A stretch of DNA of 64,000 bases. It comes from Dyella sp. GSA-30. Its GTDB lineage: Bacteria > Pseudomonadota > Gammaproteobacteria > Xanthomonadales > Rhodanobacteraceae. The stretch covers positions 4,937,524 through 5,001,523 of the forward strand of contig NZ_AP027042.1 in the NCBI RefSeq assembly GCF_027924605.1, written 5' to 3'. The notes under the pieces were generated by a model that was given only the letters and a program-made list of their open reading frames with translations, was not told where the DNA came from and did no database searches. Below are positions 35,420 through 44,284 of the stretch, piece by piece. Numbering within the stretch: the stretch's first letter is position 1; each line of letters starts with the position of its first letter. A program made the position numbers and the translations under genes.

Positions 35420-36757
35420 TTACTGTACCTCTTCGACCGATTGGTCACGCTCGATCTTGTAGACCTTCTGCGGTGTATCGGTCTTGAGCAGTTTCAGACG
35501 CTTGACGCCGGCCTGCTTGCAGACATTGACGCCATTGGCGAAGACACCGCCCTGGTTGCACTTCCAATTGTAGAAATTGGCAATGCCATCGGCCAACTGC
35601 AGGCTGTAGTCGGTGCTGAGCGCACCGGCATCAAATGGATGGCCAGCCATTTCGTTCTGGAACCAGCGCATCCATTCCTTCGAACCGACCGGCGGCGGGT
35701 TGGACTGGAAGCTCGGATTCAAAGGCGCCAGCTGCGGACTCTCGGCGGTCATGTGGCAGCTCATGCAGGCGCTGACCGGGTTGTCCACCGGGCCATCGAG
35801 GCGGCCGTTCCAGCCCAGGTGGGTCGGCGGCAGCTCCGGCTTGGCATTGATGGCGGTCTGCTTCAGATCCGGATTGATCTTGGTCACCGTCGGCTGCTTA
35901 TTGGTGTAGGTGTCCTGGTTGTTTTCCGGATCGTTACCCCACATCACGCCCACCGGAACCAGGTTGTCCCAGCCCGGCTTGCCGGTCTTGGCGCCGTTGT
36001 ACTGGAACGTGCCGAAAATCCAGCCGGTCCCCGGAATGCGCGAGTCGCGCACGGCAAAGTCCATCTGGATCAGGGCTACTTCCTTGACCGAGCGATCGGA
36101 CGAGTTGAAGGTGTTGGTGATGTAGGCCTGCCACAGCACCGGATTGACCAGGAACGGCACCTGCTTGAGGTCGACGTCGGCGAACAGCGGCTTACACACC
36201 ACCGTACCGTCGTGGAAGCTGTTGGGCTGGGTGGTGTAGGTGGGGTCCGGGTTCTGCGGGTCTTTCCACACCTCGCCAAAGGTAAAGCCACCGATATCGT
36301 TGTAGATACCCACGGCATAAGTCTGGCCGGTGGTGGTCTGAGTCGGAGCCAGCTGCTTGACCTGGATCTGCGCTTCCTTGGTCAGGCCGTGGATGCCTTC
36401 ACGACCCAGGGGACCGTAATGCTGCCAGGGTGCGTGATACCAGGCGCGCACCTTGTTCTTTTCGACGTACCAATCGTTCTCGACATTGCCTTCCAGGCAG
36501 TAAGCCTTGACGGCTTCGGCATAAGGGCGCCATTTTTCAAAATCGTTGGTCAATGGACTGGGCAATAGCTTGAAAAAGGCTGGCGGCACCTTGCTGGGCA
36601 ATGCCTTGGGGTAGTTCTGACTCAGGGTGAAAGTCGGCCCCTTATAAGTCGATGGGGCTTGATAACCATAATCGGGAAACGTGCCTGCATTTGCGCTGCC
36701 CACTAGCAACGTTAGCGCAGCGATAATGCCCAGAGCACCGCCTTTAGCGAGTTGCAT
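35420..36757 (-). CDS. Exported one-haem protein of unknown family
   Basis: The 445-residue protein has a signal peptide (1-24, ending SANA) and one CxxCH haem c site, CMSCH, near residue 335. It has several Trp-, Tyr- and Pro-rich segments (YHAPWQHYGPLGREGIHGL, SFHDGTVVCKPLFADVDL, GTGWIFGTFQYNG) and six further cysteines. It is too long for a plain cytochrome c and I do not recognise the family. It is monocistronic: a long leader lies upstream and a hairpin downstream. Periplasmic electron transfer or a haem-dependent enzyme are possible. Confidence 0.8.
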   Translation of the reverse strand: MQLAKGGALGIIAALTLLVGSANAGTFPDYGYQAPSTYKGPTFTLSQNYPKALPSKVPPAFFKLLPSPLTNDFEKWRPYAEAVKAYCLEGNVENDWYVEKNKVRAWYHAPWQHYGPLGREGIHGLTKEAQIQVKQLAPTQTTTGQTYAVGIYNDIGGFTFGEVWKDPQNPDPTYTTQPNSFHDGTVVCKPLFADVDLKQVPFLVNPVLWQAYITNTFNSSDRSVKEVALIQMDFAVRDSRIPGTGWIFGTFQYNGAKTGKPGWDNLVPVGVMWGNDPENNQDTYTNKQPTVTKINPDLKQTAINAKPELPPTHLGWNGRLDGPVDNPVSACMSCHMTAESPQLAPLNPSFQSNPPPVGSKEWMRWFQNEMAGHPFDAGALSTDYSLQLADGIANFYNWKCNQGGVFANGVNVCKQAGVKRLKLLKTDTPQKVYKIERDQSVEEVQ

Positions 36758-37096
36758 AATCCACCTCCTTGAAGCATTGAATTACTCCTCATGCCGCCAT
36801 TACGCGGCACACCGGGTTATCCGGAAAACAGCCAAGCCCCGGATCGGCCAAAAGCAATCCTCCGGCAATGACGCCGGCCAGATCGAATAATGATAACTAC
36901 CGAAAATCCCCAACCGACCGAATGCGCCGGCCTTGCATCGGCCCGCCTTTGTCAGCGAGCAGCCGATTACCCTAATGGCGGGATAGTAGATAAAGGCGGC
37001 AATAAAAGAAATAGACGAGTCGACAAAATAAAAAAAGGCCGGGGCACGTCCCTGTCGACGATACCCCGGCCTCAACGCACAAAATGTGCAATACGA
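36758..37096. other. AT-richer intergenic region
   Basis: This 339-base gap contains the leader and promoter of the one-haem protein gene on its left and the terminator of the chemotaxis operon on its right (37030-37071). The part around 36985-37036 is unusually A-rich for this genome. No coding frame is convincing. Confidence 0.6.
37030..37071 (-). terminator. Rho-independent terminator of the second chemotaxis operon
   Basis: On the minus strand an 8-bp stem ggccgggg/ccccggcc (37064-37071 with 37037-37044) is followed by a run of seven T residues (the A run at 37030-37036). It is 26 bases past the stop of the last gene. Confidence 0.93.
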
Positions 37097-37402
37097 TTAA
37101 TGCAGTACGAATAACTTGTCGAAACCGGCCACTCGCAGGGTGCCCCGCAATTCGGTGCCGGCATTGACGATACGAATCTCCGCACGCTCCCCGCCGGCAT
37201 GCTCGCGCAGCAGCAGAAGCATGCCCAGCGCGGAACTATCCATGCTGTTCACCTCGCCCAGGTCGATCACATAGCTGCGTGCCGGTGCCTTGACGCCCAG
37301 GCAGGCGTCGTGGAAATCCCGGTGCACAGAGAAATCGAAGTTCTCGCCCATCTGCAAGGTCAGGCAGTCCAGCTCGGTGTCGTGATGAATGGTCAGGCTC
37401 AT
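37097..37402 (-). CDS. STAS-domain protein, last gene of the chemotaxis operon
   Basis: This 101-residue protein is a single STAS domain: the strand SLTIHHDTELDCLTLQMGE, the phosphorylatable serine region DLGEVNSMDSSALGMLLLL and the last helix VAGFDKLFVLH match SpoIIAA-like anti-sigma antagonists. Such proteins switch partners when a Ser in the D-S-S motif is phosphorylated; no matching kinase is seen. A second STAS gene opens the same operon at 46956. The start at 37402 excludes the upstream frame, which overlaps the MCP gene. Confidence 0.86.
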   Translation of the reverse strand: MSLTIHHDTELDCLTLQMGENFDFSVHRDFHDACLGVKAPARSYVIDLGEVNSMDSSALGMLLLLREHAGGERAEIRIVNAGTELRGTLRVAGFDKLFVLH

Positions 37403-37431
37403 GGCTGTAATGCCTCTCAAAACAAATCGGT

Positions 37432-38607
37432 TTAGAACAATTCGATCTCGCCGGCGTCCATCGTGCTCTGCAAGGCAGGACCACGTGACCGCAGCTTGGC
37501 TTTCTCGCGCTGCACGGCAAGGCGTGAGCGCACCTGCTGGGCGCGTTCGACCAGCACATGAGCGTCGATCGGGTCGCAGGCCAGCGCCTCGATATCGCGC
37601 GTGCACTCGGCCGTGACTTCCTGCAGCTCGACCAGGCGGGTACGCGTCTGGTTGAGCAGCTGGCTGAGAATGTCTTCGAACTGCAGCGAGCGGATCGTGG
37701 TCGACACGTCGTTACCCAGGCCACGGTTGATCTCGACAACCTGGTCGGCAACCACGCTGGTGCGCGCGTCGCTTTCGGTCACGTGGGCCATCATCGCGTC
37801 GATACCGCCCTTGGCCGACAGCGCCACGTTCAGGTCCTGGGATGCCATCGTGCCGACCAGCTCGCGCAGATGGTCCATCGCGGCGCGGGCGCGCTCGACG
37901 TGGCTGCCGATCTGTTCGTTGAACTGGTTGGAGTTGCTGGCGAGGTTGCGGATTTCGCCCGCAACCACCGCGAAACCACGGCCGGATTCGCCTGCCCGCG
38001 CCGCTTCGATGGCGGCATTCAAGGCCAGCAGGTTGGTTTCTTCGGCAATCGTGTTGACGTTCTTCAACAGGCCGAACACCGCGTCCATTTCCTTGGCCAT
38101 GCCGTCGATGCGGTAGACGATGCGCAGGCTCTCGCGCGACAGCTGCACGATCAGGCCGACGAAGTGCTCCAGCAGGTCGCCGGTGCGTGCGGCAAAGTCC
38201 TGCACCGACACTCCGCCGTTCTGCACATCGATGATCTGCTTGAGCAGCGACTGCTGCATGCCGGTCTTCTGCGACAGGCCGTCAAAGCCACCGCCAAGTT
38301 CCGAGACCGCGTCGCGCAGCAGGTCCATCGCCTGATGCAGTTCGCGCGAGGCGTGGCCCATTTCGTCCACCAGCGCGCCACGCACGTCTTCGAGTGCCTC
38401 GCGTACCGGCGCGGAGTCGATGATCGGGGCCTCGGTCACCACCGGAGCGTTGCGCCGCGTCTCGACGATCCACACTGCCGTGAGCGCGATGACCAGCACC
38501 GGTGCCAACCAGGCGGGATGCCAGAACAGGCAGAGCAGCAACGCGGCCGCACTGGCGACAAAGCCGTACAGTGGCCGCGAGGCGATCGATGAAGGAATGA
38601 CTGACAT
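37432..38607 (-). CDS. Methyl-accepting chemotaxis-like protein with GEIELF tail
   Basis: The 391-residue protein has two close N-terminal membrane helices ([32 protein letters not shown]) and a cytoplasmic signalling domain with the hairpin tip [37 protein letters not shown]. There is no periplasmic sensing domain, so it may sense the cytoplasm or membrane. Its C-terminus is DAGEIELF, almost identical to the end of CheD (KGEVELF) in the same operon. The start at 38607 is 14 bases after the cheB stop, in the same direction. Confidence 0.88.
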   Translation of the reverse strand: MSVIPSSIASRPLYGFVASAAALLLCLFWHPAWLAPVLVIALTAVWIVETRRNAPVVTEAPIIDSAPVREALEDVRGALVDEMGHASRELHQAMDLLRDAVSELGGGFDGLSQKTGMQQSLLKQIIDVQNGGVSVQDFAARTGDLLEHFVGLIVQLSRESLRIVYRIDGMAKEMDAVFGLLKNVNTIAEETNLLALNAAIEAARAGESGRGFAVVAGEIRNLASNSNQFNEQIGSHVERARAAMDHLRELVGTMASQDLNVALSAKGGIDAMMAHVTESDARTSVVADQVVEINRGLGNDVSTTIRSLQFEDILSQLLNQTRTRLVELQEVTAECTRDIEALACDPIDAHVLVERAQQVRSRLAVQREKAKLRSRGPALQSTMDAGEIELF

Positions 38608-38621
38608 GGGCTTGTCCGAAC

Positions 38622-39719
38622 TCAAGTGACCGCGCGGGCAGCGCGGGCGACGGGTTGACGCGCCATCTCGAGGAGGCGCGCAGCGATATTTTCCAGGGGC
38701 AGCATTTCGCTGGCGGCGCCCATCTTCCAGGCGGCGCCGGGCATGCCCCATACGACCGAACTGGCCTCGTCCTGCACCAGCGTGGGAGCGCCGCATTCGC
38801 GCAGCTCGGCCAGGCCACGTGCACCGTCGTCGCCCATGCCGGTCAGCAAGGCGGCGATGGCCGGTGCGCCGACACTGGCGGCCACCGAACGGAACAGCAC
38901 GTCGACACTGGGTTTATGACGATTTACCGGCGGCCCGTTGTGCAGACGGCAGACGTAGCGTGCGCCGTCCCACATCACCAGCAGATGCTGGCTGCCCGGT
39001 GCGATGTAAGCATGGCCGTGCTGGATGGGCTGGCCATCGCGCGCTTCGCACACGCGCATTGCCGAGCAGTTGTCCATGCGCTGGGCGAACGGGCCACTGA
39101 ACGCGGCCGGAATGTGTTGCGTAATCAGGATCGGCGGCGCATCCGGCGGCATCGATTCAAGCACGACACGGATGGCTTCGGTGCCGCCGGTCGACGCGCC
39201 GATCGCGATAATGCGTGTGCCGCCCCTTGAATCCGCGGTCTGGGCGCGGGGCAGCACGGCATCCGCGCTCAAACGCGGCGGCACGTCCAGTTTGCGTACG
39301 GCACTGCGCATCTTTGGCCGCGCCAGGGCGGCCAGTTTCACCTTGGCGCAGATCTCCTGCGCACCCTCGGCAAACGTGCTGGCCAGGTCGTTGCTGGGTT
39401 TGGTGAAGAAGTCGACCGCACCCAGCTCCAATGCCTTGAGCGTCACTTCGGCGCCTTGCTGGGTCAGCGAAGACACCATCACCACCGGCATCGGGCGCAG
39501 GCGCATCAGGTTCTCGAGGAAGGTCAGGCCGTCCATGCGCGGCATCTCGACGTCCAGCGTCAGCACATCGGGCTCGAGCTGCTTGATCTTTTCGCGCGCG
39601 ATCAACGGGTCGGCGGCCACACCCACCACCTCGATCCCCGGATCGCAGGCGAGCATGGTCGACAACAGTTTCCGCACCAGGGCGGAATCGTCGACGATTA
39701 GTACACGCACTCTAGCCAT
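38622..39719 (-). CDS. cheB: Protein-glutamate methylesterase/deamidase CheB
   Basis: The 365-residue protein has a receiver domain with Asp56 in [12 protein letters not shown] and a CheB methylesterase domain with the catalytic Ser in [12 protein letters not shown], His in [12 protein letters not shown] and Asp in [11 protein letters not shown]. It removes methyl groups from receptors. The 15-residue tail is alanine/arginine-rich. In the motCD-cheA cluster of this window cheB is missing, so this copy is the only one seen. Confidence 0.96.
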   Translation of the reverse strand: MARVRVLIVDDSALVRKLLSTMLACDPGIEVVGVAADPLIAREKIKQLEPDVLTLDVEMPRMDGLTFLENLMRLRPMPVVMVSSLTQQGAEVTLKALELGAVDFFTKPSNDLASTFAEGAQEICAKVKLAALARPKMRSAVRKLDVPPRLSADAVLPRAQTADSRGGTRIIAIGASTGGTEAIRVVLESMPPDAPPILITQHIPAAFSGPFAQRMDNCSAMRVCEARDGQPIQHGHAYIAPGSQHLLVMWDGARYVCRLHNGPPVNRHKPSVDVLFRSVAASVGAPAIAALLTGMGDDGARGLAELRECGAPTLVQDEASSVVWGMPGAAWKMGAASEMLPLENIAARLLEMARQPVARAARAVT

Positions 39720-39819
39720 TAATGCTTACTCGCCTTTGCCTTAAGAGGTGAAAACGTCTCGAAGAACCGGGTCCTGCATGGCGAATGCGAGCCTTTCCTC
39801 CTCGCCTCGCCGCCCTTTC

Positions 39820-40467
39820 CTAGAACAGCTCCACTTCTCCCTTTATCGGATCGTTTGCCAAACGCTTGAGGTAATGCTTCTCGGTGTCGACCAGGCGACT
39901 TTCCTGCAGCCCATGCATCAAGCGCACGCGTACGCGCCCTGTCTGCGGGAAGTACTGAACCTGGCGTGGGTGCACGTCGCCGACGTCCTCGGCCACCAGA
40001 TTGAGCTTTTCCGTCTCGATATAGCGGCGAACGAAGGCGATATTGCGTCGACCTATATCGGTCATCTGCGCCAACACGCGGCCGCCGCCAAAGATCTTTA
40101 CTTCAAGATCGTTGCGATGCCCGCCGGCCTTCAGGATGCGGTTGATCAGTTGCTCCATCGCGTCGTTGCCGTAGCGCGCAGCGCGACTGACCGTGGACGA
40201 CCAGCTATCGCGGTCACCGACCGGCTCGGGCAACATGAAATGGTTCATGCCGCCGATCTGACGTTGGCGGTCGCGAATGCAGGCCGATACGCAGGAGCCC
40301 AGCACGGTCGAGATCATTTCGTCCTGATCGCTGACGTAGTACTCGCCCGGCAGGATTTTCGCAGTCATGCATGACTGCGTCGGATCCCAGTACCGACGCA
40401 CATGCTCGAAGCCGGGCAACACGTTCTGTGCCGTGGCAGGTCGGCGACTGGCCATGACTTCGCTCAT
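39820..40467 (-). CDS. cheD: Chemoreceptor glutamine deamidase CheD
   Basis: The 215-residue protein has the CheD core with Cys in VLGSCVSACIRD, His in GGMNHFMLPEP and Thr/Ser residues of the catalytic triad. It deamidates receptor glutamines. It ends with IKGEVELF, a tail shared with the receptor 37432-38607. The start at 40467 overlaps the cheR stop (ATGA). Confidence 0.94.
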   Translation of the reverse strand: MSEVMASRRPATAQNVLPGFEHVRRYWDPTQSCMTAKILPGEYYVSDQDEMISTVLGSCVSACIRDRQRQIGGMNHFMLPEPVGDRDSWSSTVSRAARYGNDAMEQLINRILKAGGHRNDLEVKIFGGGRVLAQMTDIGRRNIAFVRRYIETEKLNLVAEDVGDVHPRQVQYFPQTGRVRVRLMHGLQESRLVDTEKHYLKRLANDPIKGEVELF

Positions 40468-41342
40468 GTGTCGCGCTTCCGGTAGATCGTGCGACCGACC
40501 AGATCGAAGTCGTCGCTCAGGCCATACATCGACTCCGAATGACCGAGGAATAGATAACCGCCCGGCGGCAACAGGCTCGCATAGCGCGCGAACAGGCGCT
40601 GCTTGGTCGGCTTGTCGAAATAGATCACCACGTTGCGGCAGAAAATCGCGTCGAACGGCCCTTGCATCGGCCAGTCGTGCAACAGGTTCAGCGGCTGAAT
40701 AGTCACCAGTTCGCGCAAGCGCGGATGGACGCAAGCCAGGCCTTCGTAGGCGCCTTCGCCGCGCAGGAACCAGCGCCGGCGACGCTCAGGGCTGACGCCA
40801 CCGAGCTTGTCCACCGAGTACACACCCTTGCGTGCTGCTTCCAAGGCCTGCGGCGACAGATCGGTAGCGAGAATTTTCGCGTCGATATGGCTGCCGTGCT
40901 GCTCAAGGGCCTCAGCCAGCACCATCGCCAATGCATACGGCTCTTCGCCGGTGGAACAACCGGCCGACCAGATCCGCAGACGATCGTCATGACGCTTTTT
41001 CTGCTGCAGCCACAGCGGCAGCTGCGTTTCGATCAGAAAGTCGTAATGGTGCATCTCGCGAAAGAACGAGGTGACGTTCGTGCTGATCGCACTGGCCAGC
41101 TCGCCCAACTCGCTTTCCGGATCGCGCCGCAGGATCTCGCAATAGCTGGCGAATTCTTTCAGGCGCAGCGCACGCAGACGGCGCAATAGACGCCCCTGGA
41201 CCAGCTGACGCTTGTGTTCGCCAAGCGAGATGCCGCAATGCTCCAGCACGAACTCGCGCAGGAAACGAAACTCCGCATCACCCAGGCTCGGTCCACCGAT
41301 GCCCGCATTGGCAACGCTCTCATCGGTGGCCGGCACGGACAT
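40464..41342 (-). CDS. cheR: Chemotaxis methyltransferase CheR
   Basis: The 292-residue SAM-dependent enzyme methylates receptor glutamates. It has the N-terminal helical domain (FRFLREFVLEHCGISLGEHKRQLVQGRLLRRLR), the SAM-binding segment IWSAGCSTGEEPYALAMVL and the FCRNVVIYFDKPTKQRLF motif. It is coupled to cheD by ATGA and lies four bases after the MCP gene. The MCP ends in VWKEF, like the pentapeptide that tethers CheR in enterics. Confidence 0.95.
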   Translation of the reverse strand: MSVPATDESVANAGIGGPSLGDAEFRFLREFVLEHCGISLGEHKRQLVQGRLLRRLRALRLKEFASYCEILRRDPESELGELASAISTNVTSFFREMHHYDFLIETQLPLWLQQKKRHDDRLRIWSAGCSTGEEPYALAMVLAEALEQHGSHIDAKILATDLSPQALEAARKGVYSVDKLGGVSPERRRRWFLRGEGAYEGLACVHPRLRELVTIQPLNLLHDWPMQGPFDAIFCRNVVIYFDKPTKQRLFARYASLLPPGGYLFLGHSESMYGLSDDFDLVGRTIYRKRDT

Positions 41343-41345
41343 GGC

Positions 41346-43070
41346 TTAGAACTCCTTCCACACACCGCTGTCGGCGGCTTCGGCAGCGGCCGCCCGCGGG
41401 GCGGGCCTGGCCGGCGCACCGCTGCGCACAGCGGCAAATACGGCTTCGGTCTCCGCGGCAACAGCCGTCGTGCGCGCCTTCTGCGTGGGTACCGGTGCAT
41501 AGTCGGCATCGTCACCGAGCTGGAAGAAGCCCACCTGACGTGTCAGCTCGGTGGCCTGCTCCTGCATCGCACGTGCGGCGGCAGCGGCCTCTTCCACCAA
41601 CGCGGCGTTCTGCTGGGTCATCTCGTCCATCTGCAGCACGGCGTGATTGACCTGATCGATGCCGGCAGACTGTTCCTGGCTGGCCGCGGCGATTTCAGCA
41701 ACGATGTCGGTCACCTTCTTCACGCTGTCGACGATCTCGGCCAGCGCCTTGCCTGACTGATCGACCAGCTCGGAGCCGGTGCGCACCTTGGCGGCACTGT
41801 CGTTGATGAGACCCTTGATCTCCTTGGCTGCACCCGCGCTGCGCTGCGCGAGGTTGCGCACTTCGGTCGCCACCACCGCAAAACCGCGACCCTGTTCGCC
41901 CGCACGTGCCGCCTCGACCGCGGCATTCAGCGCCAACAGATTGGTCTGGAACGCGATCTCGTCGATCAGACTCACAATGTCAGCGATCTTGCGGCTGGAG
42001 GTATTGATCTCGCGCATCGCGCCGACCGCCTGGGCGACTACTTCGCCGCCGCGTTCGGCCTGTTCGCGAGCACCGCGAGCCAACTGGTTCGCATGGCTGG
42101 CGTTCTCGGCGTTCTGCTTCACCGTCGAGGTCATTTCCTCCATCGACGAAGCGGTTTCTTCCAGGCTCGACGCCTGTTCCTGCGTGCGCTGGCTGAGATC
42201 GTCGTTACCGCGCGAAATCTGCTGCGCTGCCGTGCTGACTGAACCCGAACCGTGCCGCACTTCGTTGACGATCGTGCTCAAGCGCTCATCCATCGTGCGG
42301 AAGGCTCCGAGCAACTTGCCCAGCTCATCGGTGCGATCGACGGTGATCTTGTGGCCCAGCTTGCCGTCGGCAATGGCGTGCGCAATGCCCACCGTGCGGT
42401 TGAGCGTGTTGATGATCGAGCGGATCACCAGGGCGGCGACAAGCAAGGCGATAAACAGGCCAGCGATCAGGGACGTCAGGCTCACCGCACGAATCAGCTT
42501 GTAGCGCGACACTTGTTGCTCGTAAATGCTCATCGCTTCAGCACGCTGCAGCTCGTTGAGCTTGGCCATACGTGCCTGGCGATCCATCAGCATCGGGCGA
42601 AGCTGCATTTCCAGGATATCGGCTGCGCTGGCATCGCCCTGCTTGAGCGCATCGAGCGTGTCCTGCTTGGCCTGGTTGTAGTCGGCATCCGTCTCATGCA
42701 TCTTCTTGTATTCCTTGGCGATGACATCGCTCATCGGAATCTCGTCGAAGTGCTTGCGCAGATCCGCAAAACCTTCCTGCAGCTTGTCGTACTCGGCCAG
42801 CTTCTGTTTCAGCGCGTCGGGCTTGCTGACCTGGTTGGCCGCCTCACCCAGCACGATGAAAGACATCAGCGCCTGCTGTCCGATACGGCTGAGCAACTGT
42901 GCCGGCACCACTTCCTGTTCGTAGATCTGCTTCATGCCGTCGTTCTGCAGGCTCATCGAACCCAGGCCGATCACAGCGCCGCCGATCAGCATCACCGCGA
43001 GCAAGCCCATGACACCGTACAGACGCATGCGAACCGATAAGGAAGGGAGTTTGAAAGTGAACTTCTTCAT
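41346..43070 (-). CDS. Methyl-accepting chemotaxis protein with VWKEF tail
   Basis: The 574-residue receptor has an N-terminal membrane helix, a four-helix-bundle-type periplasmic sensor (about 35-185), a second membrane helix (SLIAGLFIALLVAALVIRSI), a HAMP domain and the signalling domain with tip [40 protein letters not shown]. After an alanine-rich linker it ends in VWKEF, matching the x-W-x-x-F pentapeptide that recruits CheR and CheB. The ligand is unknown. Confidence 0.94.
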   Translation of the reverse strand: MKKFTFKLPSLSVRMRLYGVMGLLAVMLIGGAVIGLGSMSLQNDGMKQIYEQEVVPAQLLSRIGQQALMSFIVLGEAANQVSKPDALKQKLAEYDKLQEGFADLRKHFDEIPMSDVIAKEYKKMHETDADYNQAKQDTLDALKQGDASAADILEMQLRPMLMDRQARMAKLNELQRAEAMSIYEQQVSRYKLIRAVSLTSLIAGLFIALLVAALVIRSIINTLNRTVGIAHAIADGKLGHKITVDRTDELGKLLGAFRTMDERLSTIVNEVRHGSGSVSTAAQQISRGNDDLSQRTQEQASSLEETASSMEEMTSTVKQNAENASHANQLARGAREQAERGGEVVAQAVGAMREINTSSRKIADIVSLIDEIAFQTNLLALNAAVEAARAGEQGRGFAVVATEVRNLAQRSAGAAKEIKGLINDSAAKVRTGSELVDQSGKALAEIVDSVKKVTDIVAEIAAASQEQSAGIDQVNHAVLQMDEMTQQNAALVEEAAAAARAMQEQATELTRQVGFFQLGDDADYAPVPTQKARTTAVAAETEAVFAAVRSGAPARPAPRAAAAEAADSGVWKEF

Positions 43071-43106
43071 TGCTGATCCAATTGATGACCGGAACGAGGA
43101 ACTGCG

Positions 43107-43631
43107 TTAAGCCACGGCTTTTACGTCGGTGACCGCGGGCAAGGCGGCCTCGAGCATCTGCGCATCCTGCGGCTGCAACAGCTTGTCCACGTCCAGCAGC
43201 AAGACCATGCGCTGCCCGACCGAGGTCAGTCCCTTCAGATATTCGGTGTCCACAGCCGTGCCCATATCTGGCACCGGCTTGATCGCGCCGCCTTCGACGT
43301 CCAGCACGTCCGACACGCCATCGACCACGACGCCGAAATGGCGCCCGGCGACGGTGATGATCACGGTGACGGTCGTGGCGTTGTATTCCTCGCGTGCCAG
43401 CCCGAAGCGCAGGCGCAGATCGAGCACCGGCACGATCGCGCCACGCAGGTTGAGCACGCCCAGCACATAGGAAGGCGCTTGCGGAATGCGCGTCACCGGG
43501 GTCCAACCGCGGATTTCGCGTACGGCCAGAATGTCGATCGCGTATTCCTCCTGGGCGAGGTTTACGGTGAGGTATTGCGTGACGGCCGATTCAACGGCTT
43601 GGACTTGAGACAGGCTGGCTGTTTGGCTCAT
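43107..43631 (-). CDS. cheW: Chemotaxis coupling protein CheW (second cluster)
   Basis: The 174-residue protein is a CheW domain: YLTVNLAQEEYAIDILAVREIRGW, APSYVLGVLNLRGAIVPVLDLRLRFGL and VVVDGVSDVLDV. It bridges receptors to CheA. The start at 43631 gives MSQTASLSQ; an ATG two codons upstream is possible. A 650-base repeat region separates it from cheA upstream. Confidence 0.93.
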   Translation of the reverse strand: MSQTASLSQVQAVESAVTQYLTVNLAQEEYAIDILAVREIRGWTPVTRIPQAPSYVLGVLNLRGAIVPVLDLRLRFGLAREEYNATTVTVIITVAGRHFGVVVDGVSDVLDVEGGAIKPVPDMGTAVDTEYLKGLTSVGQRMVLLLDVDKLLQPQDAQMLEAALPAVTDVKAVA

Positions 43632-43766
43632 ATGCATTCCAGGACGGGACCCCTCTATGTATGGGGTATCGGCAGAGGGGCTGGGAGCTTGAACGCGTGC
43701 GGGGAGTTTTTTTGCGCTTTTTTGGCCGGGGGTGCCGACTCCCACTCTCTCGCGCCACCTCACCTT

Positions 43767-44170
43767 CGTCATTCCGGCGTAGGCCGGAAGCGCTTTACAA
43801 CAGCGAAGCTGGTCACCCAGTGGCGCCAGTGCTCGGTTCTTGCCTGGGTGTTCGGGCGATCTGGCCGCTTACGCAGCGGGCGTTTCGAACGCCTGCCGGC
43901 GTCCGAGTCACTTTCTCTTTGCTGGCCCACGCTTGCGCGTAGCGCATGCGAACGGCGAAGCCGGCCCGGAGGGCGGAGGACCTTTAGGTCCGGAGTAAAG
44001 AGAAAGTAACCAAAGAGAGAATGGCCTTTAGAGCCAAGGCTCTGAGCAGCATTGAGAGATACAACCGTTCGTGCCGCCTACTCGAATCGATAGGGGACAC
44101 TTCTGGCGCTTCTGAGGTGCGCCGGAGCTGTGCGCGAGGCTTCGTGGCGGTGAGGACTTAAAGCGTTCAT
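43767..44170. repeat. Structured intergenic element, type B copy 1
   Basis: It starts with a REP core cgtcattccggcgtaggccg. The structured core has a hairpin acgcc-tgcc-ggcgt (43889-43902) and a long stem gtcactttctcttt (43907-43920) with aaagagaaagtaac (43997-44010) that encloses GC-rich hairpins, including ggacc-ttta-ggtcc (43978-43991). A tail of about 150 bases (44011-44162) is nearly identical to that in copy 2 at 48651-49022. The core is also found, reversed, in type A elements. Confidence 0.82.
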
Positions 44171-44194
44171 CCTCTCACCCTTGCCTACCCCTCT

Positions 44195-44247
44195 CGTCAT
44201 TCCGGCGCAGGCCGGAGGCGCTTTTCAACAGCGAAGCTGGTCATCCA
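44195..44247. repeat. REP-type direct repeat beyond the type B element
   Basis: cgtcattccggcgcaggccg followed by gaggcgcttttcaacagcga and agctggtca repeats the sequence at 43767-43819 with about five differences, in the same orientation. The pair brackets the structured element. Confidence 0.75.
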
Positions 44248-44284
44248 TGCCTCAGCGCCTCCGCTTGCGAAGCCTTGTCCGAAC

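Larger units (their letters stand above)
43632..44284. other. Repeat-filled gap between cheA and cheW
   Basis: This 653-base stretch has no gene. It consists of a type B structured element (43767-44170) with REP-type direct repeats of about 53 bases at its left end (43767-43819) and just beyond its right end (44195-44247). Confidence 0.75.

Noticed and set aside
36985-37036. A-rich stretch as a possible horizontally acquired remnant
   Set aside because: It is about 50 bases long, next to a terminator whose T run explains part of the bias, and holds no mobile-element feature.
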